Part shown: positions 1 to 10,699 of the stretch, piece after piece
Layout of the letters: every line of letters begins with the position of its first letter
Position numbering within the stretch: the stretch's first letter is position 1
DNA from: Terana coerulea
Lineage: Eukaryota > Basidiomycota > Agaricomycetes > Polyporales > Phanerochaetaceae
Length of the DNA: 64,000 bases
Direction: 5' to 3'
NCBI GenBank assembly: GCA_024811115.1
Contig: JAKOGH010000645.1
Location: 496,001-560,000, forward strand
Made by a program: the position numbers and the translations under genes
The notes under the pieces: generated by a model
Told to the model about the DNA's origin: nothing
The model's input: the letters and a program-made list of their open reading frames with translations, nothing else
The model's database searches: none

Positions 1-2875
1 ATGGACCCTGATCTCAGCGACCACGTCCCACCTGAGCTGGAGTTGAGCCATTTCGGCTTCAATGAACGCGATTTGGACAAGCAGATCACTCTCGGGCCCG
101 GTATTCTCCCGCACTTCGCCACGGAGGATCGCAAAACCATGGCCCTTGGGGAGATCATCAAGCTCCTGAAGCGCATCTACTGTGAGTTTGCACTCAGCGT
201 ATGCGTCGTTGAAGTTCTCCCACTGACGTGCCATAGGTGGTGCCGTCGGTATTCAGTACATTCACATTCCTGATAAGGAGCAGTGCGACTGGATCCGGGA
301 GCGCATTGAAATACCGAAGCCATGGAACTACACTGTTGACGAGAAACGTATGGTTCTCGACCGCTTGATCTGGTCCGAGTCTTTCGAGAAGTTCGTCGCC
401 AGCAAATACCCGAACGAGAAACGTTTCGGTCTCGAGGGATGCGAATCTCTTATCCCCGGCATGAAGGCTCTCATCGACAGGTCCGTTGAGCACGGCGTCA
501 AACACATCACCATTGGTATGCCTCACCGTGGTCGTCTGAACGTCCTCGCCAACGTCATCCGGAAACCCATCGAGGCCATCTTGAACGAGTTCTCGGGCAC
601 TGCTGACGACGACATGTTCCACGGTGGTGACGTCAAGTACCATCTCGGTGCCAACTACGTTCGGCCCACGCCTTCCGGGAGGAAGGTTTCGTTATCTCTG
701 GTGGCCAACCCTTCGCATCTGGAAGCTGAAGACCCTGTCGTTCTCGGCAAGACACGTGCTCTGCAACAGCTAGAGAATGACGAGAAGGAGCACAACACCG
801 CGATGGGCGTCCTGCTTCACGGTGATGCCGCGTTCGCTGGCCAGGGTGTCGTGTACGAGACCATGGGCATGCACAACTTGCCGAACTACGGTACTGGTGG
901 AACGATCCACTTGATTGTTAACAACCAGATCGGTTTCACTACCGACCCCCGTTTCGCTCGCTCAACCCCTTACCCCTCCGATATCGCCAAGGCTATTGAT
1001 GCGCCCATCTTCCATGTCAACGGCGATAATGTCGAGGCCGTCAACTTCGTCTGCCAGCTTGCGGCTGAGTATCGCGCGAAGTGGAAGAAGGACGTCGTCA
1101 TCGACATTGTCTGCTACCGTCGCCACGGTCACAACGAGACTGACCAGCCCAGCTTCACGCAGCCTCGCATGTACAAGGCGATTGCCAAGCAGCCGACTCC
1201 CCTCACCAAGTACACCAAGTTCTTGGTTGGCCGGGGCACCTTCACTGAGCAGGAGATTGAGGAGCACAAAAATGGGTCTGGGGTATGCTCGAGGAGGCTG
1301 CCGTGAAGGCCAAGGACTATGTCCCCACCAGCAAGGAGTGGCTCTCTACGTCGTGGTCTGGCTTCCCGTCGCCCAAGAAATTGGCAGAGGAGACTCTGCC
1401 GACGCGTCCCACCGGTAAGGATGAAGACGAGCTCAAGAGGGTCGGCAAGGTCATCTCGACGTTCCCCCAGGGCTTTACTCCCCACCGCAATCTTGCCCGT
1501 ATCCTGACGACTCGCGGCAAGACTGTGGAGGAGGGTACCAACATCGACTGGGCTACCGCCGAAGCTCTCGCGTTCGGTACGCTGGCTCTCGAGAAGATCC
1601 ACGTCCGTCTGTCCGGCCAGGATGTCGAGCGTGGAACTTTCTCGCAACGGCACGCCGTGGTGCACGACCAGGAGAACGAGCAGCAGTACATCCCGCTGAA
1701 CGACCTCGGCTCCAGCCAGGCGCGCTTCGTCGTGTGCAACTCCTCCCTCTCCGAATTCGGCACCCTCGGATTCGAGCTCGGCTACTCGCTCGTGTCGCCA
1801 GACAACCTCACCATCTGGGAGGCGCAGTTCGGTGACTTTGCCAACAACGCGCAGTGTATCATCGACCAGTTCATCGCGTCCGGCGAGCGGAAGTGGCTCC
1901 AGCGCACGGGCCTCGTCATGAGCTTACCGCACGGGTACGACGGGCAGGGTCCCGAGCACTCCAGCGCCCGTATCGAGCGGTTCTTGCAGCTCTGTGATGA
2001 CCATCCTCATATCTACCCCACGCCGGAGAAGGTTGAGCGTCAACACCAGGACTGTAATATGCAGATCGTCTACCCCACGACCCCCGCCAACTACTTCCAC
2101 GTCCTGCGCCGTCAGATTCACCGTGACTTCCGCAAACCAGTACGTAGAGCTGCCACCTTTCTGACAGCTGCTCGCTGATACACCCGTCATAGCTCGTCGT
2201 CTTCTTCTCAAAAGCTCTCCTGCGTCACCCCTTCGCGCGCTCGGAGCTGGCTGATATGGCTGGGGAGACCCACTTCCAGCGCTACATTCCTGAGCCACAT
2301 GGTGAGGGTCTGGTCGAGCCTGAGAAGATTCGGAAACACATTATCTGCAGTGGTATGTGCTTCTTCTACGCGTAGCGTTACCTGAGTATGACTTACGAAC
2401 ACTGTTTTCTCAGGCCAAGTATACTACGCGCTTCTGCAAGAGCGTAACGATAAGGGTATCAACGATGTCGCCATCTCGAGGATGGAGCAGATCTCGCCGT
2501 TCCCTTACGACCTGGTACGTTTGCCGAGAACCTTCACGCTGGCTCTTCGCTTGCTGATGCTCATCTTCCGCAGCTCACCCCGCACCTCGACAAGTACCCG
2601 AACGCGGAGATCGTCTGGTGCCAGGAGGAGCCCCTCAACAATGGTTCCTGGACATATGTCGCTCCTCGCATACACACCGCCGCCAAGGAGACCGAACACC
2701 ACAAGGGCTCGATGCCAAAGATCGTCAGCCGACCACCCACCAGCTCTGTTGCGACCGGTAGCAAAGTAAGTGAACGCGGTCGCGAACTCTGTTTCGGCCA
2801 CGATGCTGATCGCGTGCGCTCCAGGCTGTTCACAAGAAGCAGGTCGAGGACATCTTCACCCAGGCCTTTGCGTAG
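1..2875 (+). CDS. kgd1: 2-oxoglutarate dehydrogenase E1 component, 3' part
   Basis: Thiamine-diphosphate-dependent E1 subunit of the mitochondrial 2-oxoglutarate dehydrogenase complex (TCA cycle), which decarboxylates 2-oxoglutarate and passes the succinyl group to the E2 lipoamide. The 5' end is cut by the window edge; the first codon is an internal Met and roughly 200 N-terminal residues are missing. Visible family blocks are [51 protein letters not shown], the [17 protein letters not shown] motif, [20 protein letters not shown] and, near the C terminus, [13 protein letters not shown]. Introns lie at 182-236, 2140-2192, about 2353-2413, about 2515-2573 and about 2767-2824; the stop is 2873-2875. 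The frame breaks at the A5 run 1268-1272: one more A would give the expected lysine-tryptophan stretch and join the two long open frames. I read this as a sequence error in an essential gene. Confidence 0.95.
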
Positions 2876-3431
2876 TGGATTCTTCGTGGTTCTCACCGAC
2901 TCTATTTGTACCGCACATTGTATTGGCTGTTGGCTTTCGACGTATTATCATCTTACAATAATTGGCAAACATGGCTTAGCTGTTCGCGTATCTGTTGTCC
3001 CGGCTGTCGCGACCTCGTGCCAGGATGATTGCTAATTCGAGCTGCGGCAGTGGTGAAGTTACGGAGTCGAAACAACCTCACGTATGTTCCGTGTTTTGTT
3101 CGTCGAACACATTCACCTGCCGCGTGCTACTGACAGACTTAATTTTCGTACACTCATTGAGACAACCGTACGCGTCTGCTTACCCTTGTGCCCACGTCTC
3201 GTTGCCTCGCTTGTTTCCGTCCACACCCTTTCGCCCACTTTCCATGGAGCCAGCCACTCCGCGCGGCGCACGATGGCAAATCCTAGCAATGTTCCAGCGT
3301 GTCAGGCTGGAATCTGCTCGTGTGCGGCTTTCTGGACAGTTGGGACACATCTGGGAGCAGCATGCTTGAGCTATCATGGCTACATTTCACAAAGTACTAA
3401 TCTACTACACCGGCTGCCCTTTCACGAGATC
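2876..3431. other. Convergent intergenic region
   Basis: Region between the OGDH E1 stop and the stop of the opposing F-box-like gene. It should hold both 3' UTRs. Short open frames in it have no family resemblance and no splice-consistent extension. I see no RNA gene or repeat. Confidence 0.5.
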
Positions 3432-4906
3432 CTACAATTGCTTAGAACGCCAGAACCCCGGATCCGCATGATGCCGCCAAGTGAAAGATAGCCCCTTCCT
3501 CTCCTGCATGATAGGGAACAACCGTTTTACGAGGGCTTCCGCGGCGGAGTCTACGTCTCGAGGGTCCGTTTCAGCATTGATTGATTTCTTATAATTGAAG
3601 ACGAAATTGATCGAGGAAATAGGACGGCGATCGAGGACGGCCACCAGCTCCTTCTGCAATGCGGCATGTTCAACCCACGACGTCGTATCAAGGTCGATTT
3701 CGGGCGTGTGCCTGATGGTGCTGCCGTGGAGACCCATCTCGAAAAGAATCGTCTCCAGCGGCGCTCGCGATCTGTTTAGCCCTGCCACATATTTAGCAGC
3801 TGTACTCAGGATATCCTCCAGTAGTTCGCTCCGTAATAGGGGGATGCTGAGTTTCAAACCCCTGATGGAGGTGCATGGGGACAAATCTAATACTTGGTGC
3901 GGTATCAGCAGCGCGCAAGTCACTATAATTTGCGTCCCAGAGTGACGTACTGGGATTAGATGAGGGAGAGAATCGCAAGGAAAGCTTCTTGAGAGCGGGT
4001 CCCGCTGCATTGATGAGGTACTGCTGTGCATGAATCGTAGCTCTAGCGTTGTTCCTACCCAGGGGCATCCAGTCAGAGTGTAAGTGACTCCAGGGTGCGA
4101 ACAGAGGGGGACTTGCTCAGATGGTTATAGAATACTGGATAAGACGCTACTGGGTGGAGATGCAGTGCTTTGAGCTCCAGCCTGGATAGCGCAGAAAAGT
4201 CTGGATCTGTCTCCCATTTCATGTCTCGTGAGACGAGGGCGCCGCAGGTTAAGCGAATAACGTCCAGTCGTGCGAAGCAGCTAGCGAGTAGCGGGACTTC
4301 AGGAACGCCACTCGTGTTGCGGCAGGCGATATTTAACTCCAACGATGGACGGGATATCAAGCAGTCATCGGAGAATGAATATGCAGGGATGACGTTCCAC
4401 GTTCTAAGTGTACGCAGCTGAGGAAGCTGCGCCAGGAGGGCGACGAAGAGACCCGGTTCGATTCGATCCTCGTTGTAGAGCCATGGACGCATAATGTGCG
4501 TCCCAGCCTCCCATTTGACTGGTCGGCACATCAGTTTGAGGACGCGGACCGAATGTCCTACGCCTGAGCGCGCGAGGAAGTCGACGAACATCGCGAGGGT
4601 TTTGTATGGTGTCAACGCATATTCGTCATAATGCTGACCCCACCGGCCTGCTTCGCTGCGAGGGATGACGTCCCATTCTGCGGCGTTGCCACTCTCGGGT
4701 GGGCGACGAAATGAATACGCGATGTTGCGGAAGAGTTGGTGTTGCGCGATAGGCCTCCACGCTTTGCAAACCAGCGTACACGAGGCGACATCCGTATTCC
4801 AGTCCTTAGGGGTGGGACGAAAGGTCTCTAGGTCCTCGTCTTGGTGACGCACGCCCTCGAGAATTGCGTCGATGAGCTCAGGGACTGCGGCTAGCTGTGC
4901 GGCCAT
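3432..4906 (-). CDS. F-box-like protein
   Basis: Probable F-box-type adaptor of the expanded basidiomycete family. The chosen start (ATG 4904-4906) opens with MAAQLAAVPELIDAILEGV followed by DVASCTLVCKAWRPIAQHQLF, the usual leucine/tryptophan pattern of a fungal F-box-like N terminus. An in-frame upstream extension to about 5014 is possible. The rest is a leucine-rich stretch of irregular LRR-like character (for example RTLRTWNVIPAY, LDVIRLTCGALV), ending with WRSKQL and a stop at 3432-3434. A probable intron lies at about 3890-3950. Near 4068-4075 the frame moves by one base between LESLT and the downstream DWMPLGRNN block; this is either an indel or an unrecognised short intron. A decayed copy lies just upstream at 5.3-5.85 kb. 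The substrate is unknown. Confidence 0.7.
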
Positions 4907-5299
4907 GCCCAATCGCTTTCGGTGGCACGGCGTAGGACCTCGAGAGCCGTAGTAGAGCCGCAGAGTTGATCTCGAGCCATCCGGCATCAGCTTGGACTTT
5001 TGGACGCTCCTCAACTGCAGACTTACTGTATCTTTCCGACCTTATGGTGAGAAACGTGAACTATGGGCTTGTCACTTATGACTTGGTATTAGTACGGACG
5101 TTAGTTGCAGAGCGCCTACGATGGTGACGTCCTGTCCTCTCATATGGCCATCAACCCGATCAGTCCGCGGAACTACTCAGATCTAGTCTGTAGCCTACAC
5201 AGTAGCACTTCCCCTATTGTGTGTCTACACTGTCAGTCGAGCATAGAAGGTAGCAAGGAAATATTTAACAGTGCAGCGGTTTGAGATGTTGTTAGCCCG

Positions 5300-5850
5300 G
5301 ATCACATCGCACGTTTTCAGTATGCGCAGCTGAGGAAGCTGCGCCAGGAGGGCACTAGCAGGCAGCAGGCTGGGGTCGATTAATTATCGACCCTCATTGT
5401 AAAGTTCCGGGTGTTCATGTTCCTCATCCCATTCGACTGTCCAGCAGACCAGCTTTAAATATGTAGGATGCGGACCGAACGCCCCATGCCCTCGGAATGC
5501 TGGAGAAAGTCGATGAACATCGCGAGTCTTACATGGCGTCTGCTCGATTTCATCGAAACTCTAGCCCCATCGACTGTTCACACCGTACGATATGGCGTCC
5601 CATTCAGCGGTATTGCCGCTCTTCGCCTGGCGTCGAAAGGTGCATACGACACTAGTACTGCGGAAGAGGTGATCTTGTGCGACTGGCCTCCGAGCCTTAC
5701 ACACCAGGGTACATGAGGCGAGATCCTCTTCGGCATCGCGGAGGTAATCCAACAGGTCTATATTATCCTAAAGATGCACCTCCTCGAGCATCGTATCAAT
5801 AAGTTCAGGGATCACAGCTAGTTCTGCGGTCATCTCGTCAAGGGCCAGAG
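5300..5850 (-). pseudogene. Decayed tandem copy of the F-box-like gene
   Basis: The segment aligns by eye in order with the neighbouring F-box-like gene. The block CTGAGGAAGCTGCGCCAGGA at about 5331 recurs at about 4421. The fragment CTLVCKARRPVAQDHLFRS (5561-5752) mirrors CTLVCKAWRPIAQHQLFRN of the intact gene, and the N-terminal PELID region recurs near 5795-5830. No continuous frame spans the copy; stops and length differences interrupt it. It is therefore a tandem-duplicate relic rather than a second gene. Confidence 0.75.
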
Positions 5851-6329
5851 AGTTCGAACTACCCAGCTGCGCATCTTGAACTCAGAAATTCAATCATGAT
5901 TCTTCAATTGAATGAGCGCAGACATACCTAACTTCGGCGAGCTCACGTCATCGTACACGCTCGAGAAAACAATTAATATTGCTCAAGGGGAGGAGACAGG
6001 AGGAAAGGCCACTACGACGTCGACCACCGGTCCGGGCACAGGGCGCTCACATCAGCTCCCCATCAACAGATCCGATCAATCCTCTGGATGCTCTTACACA
6101 TGGTTGAGACAAACAGCGACGACCGACTTAGCCGCAGCGAGGTCCGCAGTTGTACGCAGCGTACGACATGCATGGTACATCCGCAGGTGTGGTGGCGTCA
6201 ACCCCTCGGTTCCGCGCGCCGTTCATCTGCGCAGCATCCTCGAGCAGTACAAAGGTTCCGCTGAACAGCATCGAGTTGTGCGGCATCCTACGAAATCTTC
6301 AGCATCTTCAGCACTTGTAGTCTAACGAC
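5851..6329. promoter_or_regulatory. Upstream region of the TSN-repeat gene
   Basis: About 480 bp between the F-box relic and the next start. An open frame (5912-6325) crosses it, but its composition is low-complexity Ser/Thr/Arg with no family resemblance and it stops just before the real ATG. I treat it as promoter and 5' UTR. Confidence 0.4.
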
Positions 6330-7991
6330 ATGGAACAAGAGACTATTCAAGCTCCCCCTTCCTACCCGACCTATACCTCTCCCTTGCTTGCCGCCCAGGG
6401 CGATCAGAAGGGCCTGGCTGTCGTATTTCCCCCTGCTTACTATGCCGGATCCTACCAAGGAGGCATGGCGGTAGAGGAGGCTCACCCTCGCAGACATGCT
6501 AGGTCTAGGGCGAGGCGTGTGCTCGTGCGCGTGGTACATGCGTTTGTCCTGTTTGCCGTCTTCACGTTCCTCTGGCGGCCTTTCATCGGAGGCCTTGCAC
6601 GATTTTCGCATGCGGTAAGTGCCTTTGTTGTTGCAAGTCCCCGTACGCCGCTCATGATTTATTTAGGTCACTGGGTGGCCAGACCGTGAGGCTATGTTCG
6701 CCCCGCATGTTCCTGGCGAATGCACAAACATCGCCGAATGGACACTCTTGGATCACCCCCCGCACGACGTCGCAGGCTACACCCACCCCGGGGCTCCTCG
6801 GAAAGCTGCACGCACTACGCTGGAGCTCCCGGTGGACTCGGATCTGCTCTATCTACTCGCTAGGGGGCACCTTTCTCATGGCGTCGTGGTGTTTGGCGAG
6901 AACGAAGATGCCGATAGTGACGATGTCAAAGTCGTCGTTACGTTCTTCTACCACTCCGACGAAGTCCTCGACGAGGCCAAGGTCTGCCTGTTGCAGCCGG
7001 AAGATAGCCACAACGGAGTTGGGATCTTTGTCAGTGTCTTGATGAGCTTATGATTGCAAGCCGCTAACTTGTTATCTAGACTCCAGAGTGGCACCATCCC
7101 CACCGCAAACCCAATGCTCACTTCGTTGTACAAGTCAAGCTTCCTACCTCATCTGGCTCTTCTCCCCTCCAAATCAACAAGCTTCACACGGATCTGCCTA
7201 TCTTCCTTCACGTACTTGAAGATCTTGGCGAGAAGGTGCACTTCAACGAACTCGAACTCAAGACGTCCAACACTGGTGTGACGGCCAAGGTGAATACTAC
7301 AAGCCAACCTACGACCCTTAAAATGATACTGACCTTTTTGAAGTCTGTTACCGCTGACGTTGCTCAGATTCACACGTCCAACGCTCACGTTTCTGGCAAC
7401 TTCACGGTACACGACGTCCTGGTGATTCGCACCTCGAACTCGCCCATCTATGCCAACGTCACACTGGTTAATGCCGATAAAGACAGGGCGACTGAGGCCA
7501 GCTTAGTGTCCAGCAACGGGTGAGTTTCATTGAACTTCGGTTGACCACCTCTCTCGCTAACGTTCCCCCTTTTGAGCGGTATCTATTCCAACTTTTCCCA
7601 AGTTGTTACGACGGACGAGAAGACGGGCGGTTCGTACCGCGTCTTCGCCAAGACCTCGAACAGTCCGTTCGACATCAACTTCCTGGACGCGCCCGTCGAC
7701 TCTCTCCTGCGCTTCGCCGCCCACACCTCGAACGCCCCCGGAAAAGCGCTCCTGCACAAGGCCTACGAGGGCGACTTCAAGCTCCACTCTGCGGCGTTCT
7801 CTCCCCCGCGCATCGAGCGGGTCGGCAGGGACGAGGATCCTGCCGGGAAGGACCGCAAGCGGGACGTGGAGCTGCGGACCATCCGCCGTGGCGTTCTTGA
7901 GGGCTCGGTGAAGTGGGAAGGCACGAAGGACCGGGAGCTCGGGATCGTGGATCTTAGCACCTCGAACTCCCCCGTTACTCTGGCCATCTAA
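6330..7991 (+). CDS. Type II membrane protein with repeated TSN motifs (DUF4097-like beta-repeat domain)
   Basis: Start MEQETIQAPPSYPTY; a Pro/Tyr-rich cytosolic tail is followed by an Arg-rich stretch and one hydrophobic segment (VHAFVLFAVFTFLWRPFIGG, about residues 66-85). The rest would be extracytosolic. Five exons fit: 6330-6614, 6667-about 7029, about 7080-7289, then two more ending at the stop 7989-7991, all with GT-AG borders and without frame breaks. The large C-terminal part carries repeated ELKTSNT, IHTSNAHVSGN, IRTSNSPIYAN, AKTSNSPFDI, AHTSNAPGKA and LSTSNSPVTL units. This spacing is typical of right-handed beta-repeat adhesin-like domains such as DUF4097. Function is unknown; a cell-surface or wall-associated role is inference. 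Confidence 0.75.
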
Positions 7992-8930
7992 GCGTGGCTG
8001 TCGCCATGCCCGCCTGTCCTTACTCTCGCTCCTGCCGTTACTCCCTTTGTACCACCCCATGCTCTTTGGGTGGCGCTTTGTACTCACACAGCTCACAGTC
8101 CTGTTCTGAGCATGTACTTCCCTTACCGCTGTCGTCTGACCAAACCGCTAATGTTGACCAGAGCGGATGTCGCTCATTGCCACTGGTTGCCGTGTGCCTT
8201 GAATATTTCCGCAAATACTATACGCACGCTACGACTCAACAACACGAATACTTGCACACACGAGTTCTCAACGGTTACTCACTGAACGGACGTGTACTTG
8301 CAAAGTTGAACATCCGCGCCGGGGTTTTGATCGGTAGACGGCGATCGACGCCACAAAGCATCGGCATGCCATATATAGCTATTCCGCGCGGAACTATTTC
8401 GGCGCTTACATAGTATCCGCTAGCGACCACCCGGCACTTGCGACCATGTGTGTCTTTCCAAGATGCTGTAGAAAAGATAATGGTGGGGTTGAAGCATACA
8501 CAAGCAACAAATACTCTTTATTAGCAGGTAAAAGTCGCAATATTACTCAAATCTGCTCATAGGTGAGCATATCCTATAGTGGTGACTTCCTTTTCAATCC
8601 AGCAGTTTGAATTCAAACCTGTTACTAAGCCCCGATCATGCAGAAGCGAACCGGAGGCAAATCATTATGATCGATCGGTTGATCGTGGGATTTGCTTCCG
8701 CGTTTCCGCTTATACGCATCCGCAAAACGAGCCGTCGACGACCCGCTACATTCTCTGCCCTCCCAAATCGAGCCGTTCCGCTGAACAATGGGGGCTTATA
8801 AGACGCGACTCCTCTCCTCTCTAAATATCATCTCACTTCTACCCAAACTACCCAACTCAAGTGTGCCGGTCACACTTAAAGCGTTTATTTCTGCAAACCA
8901 ACCCACTATCTTTTCTCTCGCACTACCATC
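7992..8930. other. Intergenic region upstream of the kinase gene
   Basis: About 940 bp holding the 3' UTR of the TSN-repeat gene and the kinase promoter. Short frames are non-conserved. A TATAAG element at 8797-8802 is followed by pyrimidine-rich sequence, which fits a basidiomycete core promoter. Confidence 0.5.
8797..8802 (+). promoter_or_regulatory. Possible TATA element of the kinase gene
   Basis: TATAAG lies about 130 bp before the preferred ATG (8931) and is followed by CT-rich sequence of the kind common around fungal transcription starts. Supported by position and motif only. Confidence 0.4.
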
Positions 8931-10305
8931 ATGCCTTCTGCTCTTACCACCATGCCCAACTTCTCCAACCGTACCATCAAGGACGGTCGGTACCAGCTAC
9001 CGCAGTTCTGGGATCCGGCTCCTACGGAGTCGTCTACCGGGCGGTCGACCTTCATTTCCGCCCGTCCAAATCCTCTTCGTCCAAGACCCCGCCGAAGTAT
9101 GCCGTTAAGGTTCTCTGCAAAGCAGGCCTTAGCGACAGCGCTGCTACGCGGGTGAGACGAGAGGTTGCCGCTCATCGTGCGATGTCGGGTCATCCGAATG
9201 TTATCACTCTCCACGACGCATTCGAAGACACGGATTACATCTACATCGTCCTCGACTATTGCCCTGGTGGCGATTTGTTCGGGAAGATCCGCGACAACAA
9301 GCTGTACTTCGGGAACGACGCGCTAGTGAAGTCCGTCTTCCTCCAGATCTTGGATGCGGTCGAGACCTGCCACCAGCAGGGCATCTACCATCGGGACTTG
9401 AAGCCCGAGAACATCCTCGCCAGCAAGGATGGCTCCAAGATCTACCTGACTGACTTTGGCCTTGCCTCGGGCAGCAAAGTCAGTCAGACATTCGGCTGTG
9501 GCAGCGTTTACTACATGAGCCCAGGTAAGCATCTAAGCCCCTATTTCAATTCTGAACCAGTCTCTAACCACGTCCCTTCGCAGAGTGCATTGGCAAGGAA
9601 GCTGGCTTCCTACCTTACTACAACGACGCCAACGATGTCTGGGCTCTTGGAGTTATACTCGTCAACATTATCGCAAGCCGCTGCCCGTGGGGCAAAGCCG
9701 TCACGACAGACGAGTCCTTCTGCGACTTCCTGTTGCACGAGAACTACCTCCGGGAGATGCTGCCCGTCTCGGAGGGCGCGAACCGTCTCTTCCGCCAGAT
9801 CTTCGCGTACGACCCTACGGAGCGCATTACCATCCCCGCGCTGCGCAAGGCCATCCTCGAGCTCGACACGCTCTTCATGACGGATGACGAGATCCTGTAC
9901 GCGTCAGACAGCGTGCGGGCGGTCGCGGAGTACTGCGGTGCTCGTGTGCGGCCCGCAACCAAGCGGGTCGCTGTTGCAGCGAAGGAGGCCAAGGTCGCAA
10001 AAGCCCCCAAGCTCGCCCCGCGTGCACCCATCCCGCAGCAAAAGCCCATCGTCGCCAAGCCGCGCTCCAGCGACGTGACCTCAGCCAGTGACGCTAGCTC
10101 GAGCGCGCTCGATAGCAATGGGCCTGTGACGCCGTTAAACATCACCCTCGGCGCACAGGATCCTGAGGTCCAGATCCCCGAGCTCGACATTGCACTTGCC
10201 AGTCTTCAGCTTGACCGTCCGTCCCTGTGGAAGAAGGTCATCGGAAAAGCTGCTCCTCGGCGCCGCGGCTTCATGGGCCTGTCCTCTTCATCCGCTGCTG
10301 CTTAG
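8931..10305 (+). CDS. Serine/threonine protein kinase (fungal Ran1/Ksp1-like group)
   Basis: A complete protein-kinase domain is visible: glycine loop LGSGSYGVVYRAVD, catalytic-lysine strand YAVKVL, hinge VLDYCPGGDLF, catalytic loop YHRDLKPENILA, DFG motif LTDFGLAS, APE region YYMSPECIG, and helix F segment NDANDVWALGVILVNI. One intron, 9525-9583, restores SPECIG. The C-terminal tail of about 150 residues is Ala/Pro/Ser-rich and probably regulatory. The conserved N-terminal leader PNFSNRTIKDGRYQL sits in the 8931 frame, while the glycine loop is in another frame. One extra base near 8996-9003 would fuse them as GRYQLTAVLGSGSYG. The upstream Met of the kinase frame (8861) gives no family-like leader. 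Gene order gives no substrate clue; the subgroup is assigned from the leader and is tentative. Confidence 0.88.
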
Positions 10306-10699
10306 TCGCAAACAAAGTTTAGAATATAATTGTATTGCGCAGGCGCAAGCCAAATAATAAAAACATGCATACACAGAAAACTCGTCCAAGTCTGAACTCG
10401 ACTTCCTATGTCCTACAGATGCACGACGTGTTTCAGTAACAAGTGATATGGTAGATAAAGGTGGAATCTGACCGTGTGTGGACTTTCAGTGGTGGTAAGC
10501 GGTTAGTCGTGTACAAGGATGTGCGGCTCGTGCATCGCTATACTAAAGCTGAAGCCATCAACGATGTTGGCATCCACCCACCATTTTGCATCGAGCAACT
10601 CGTAAGTATCGGCGGAATGAATAGGTTCGAGGATCTCTTGAGCTAGACTTTGACGAAGAGTAAAGCGAGTAATGTATAGATGCAGCAAAGATACAATAA
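10306..10699. other. Convergent intergenic region
   Basis: Space between the kinase stop and the BMS1 stop. It contains an AATAATAAAAAC stretch near 10353-10364 that could serve as a kinase polyadenylation signal. No gene recognised. Confidence 0.45.

Noticed and set aside
5912..6325. 137-residue frame before the TSN-repeat gene
   Set aside because: Low complexity, no conserved block, and it ends immediately before a well-supported start codon; most likely 5' flank.
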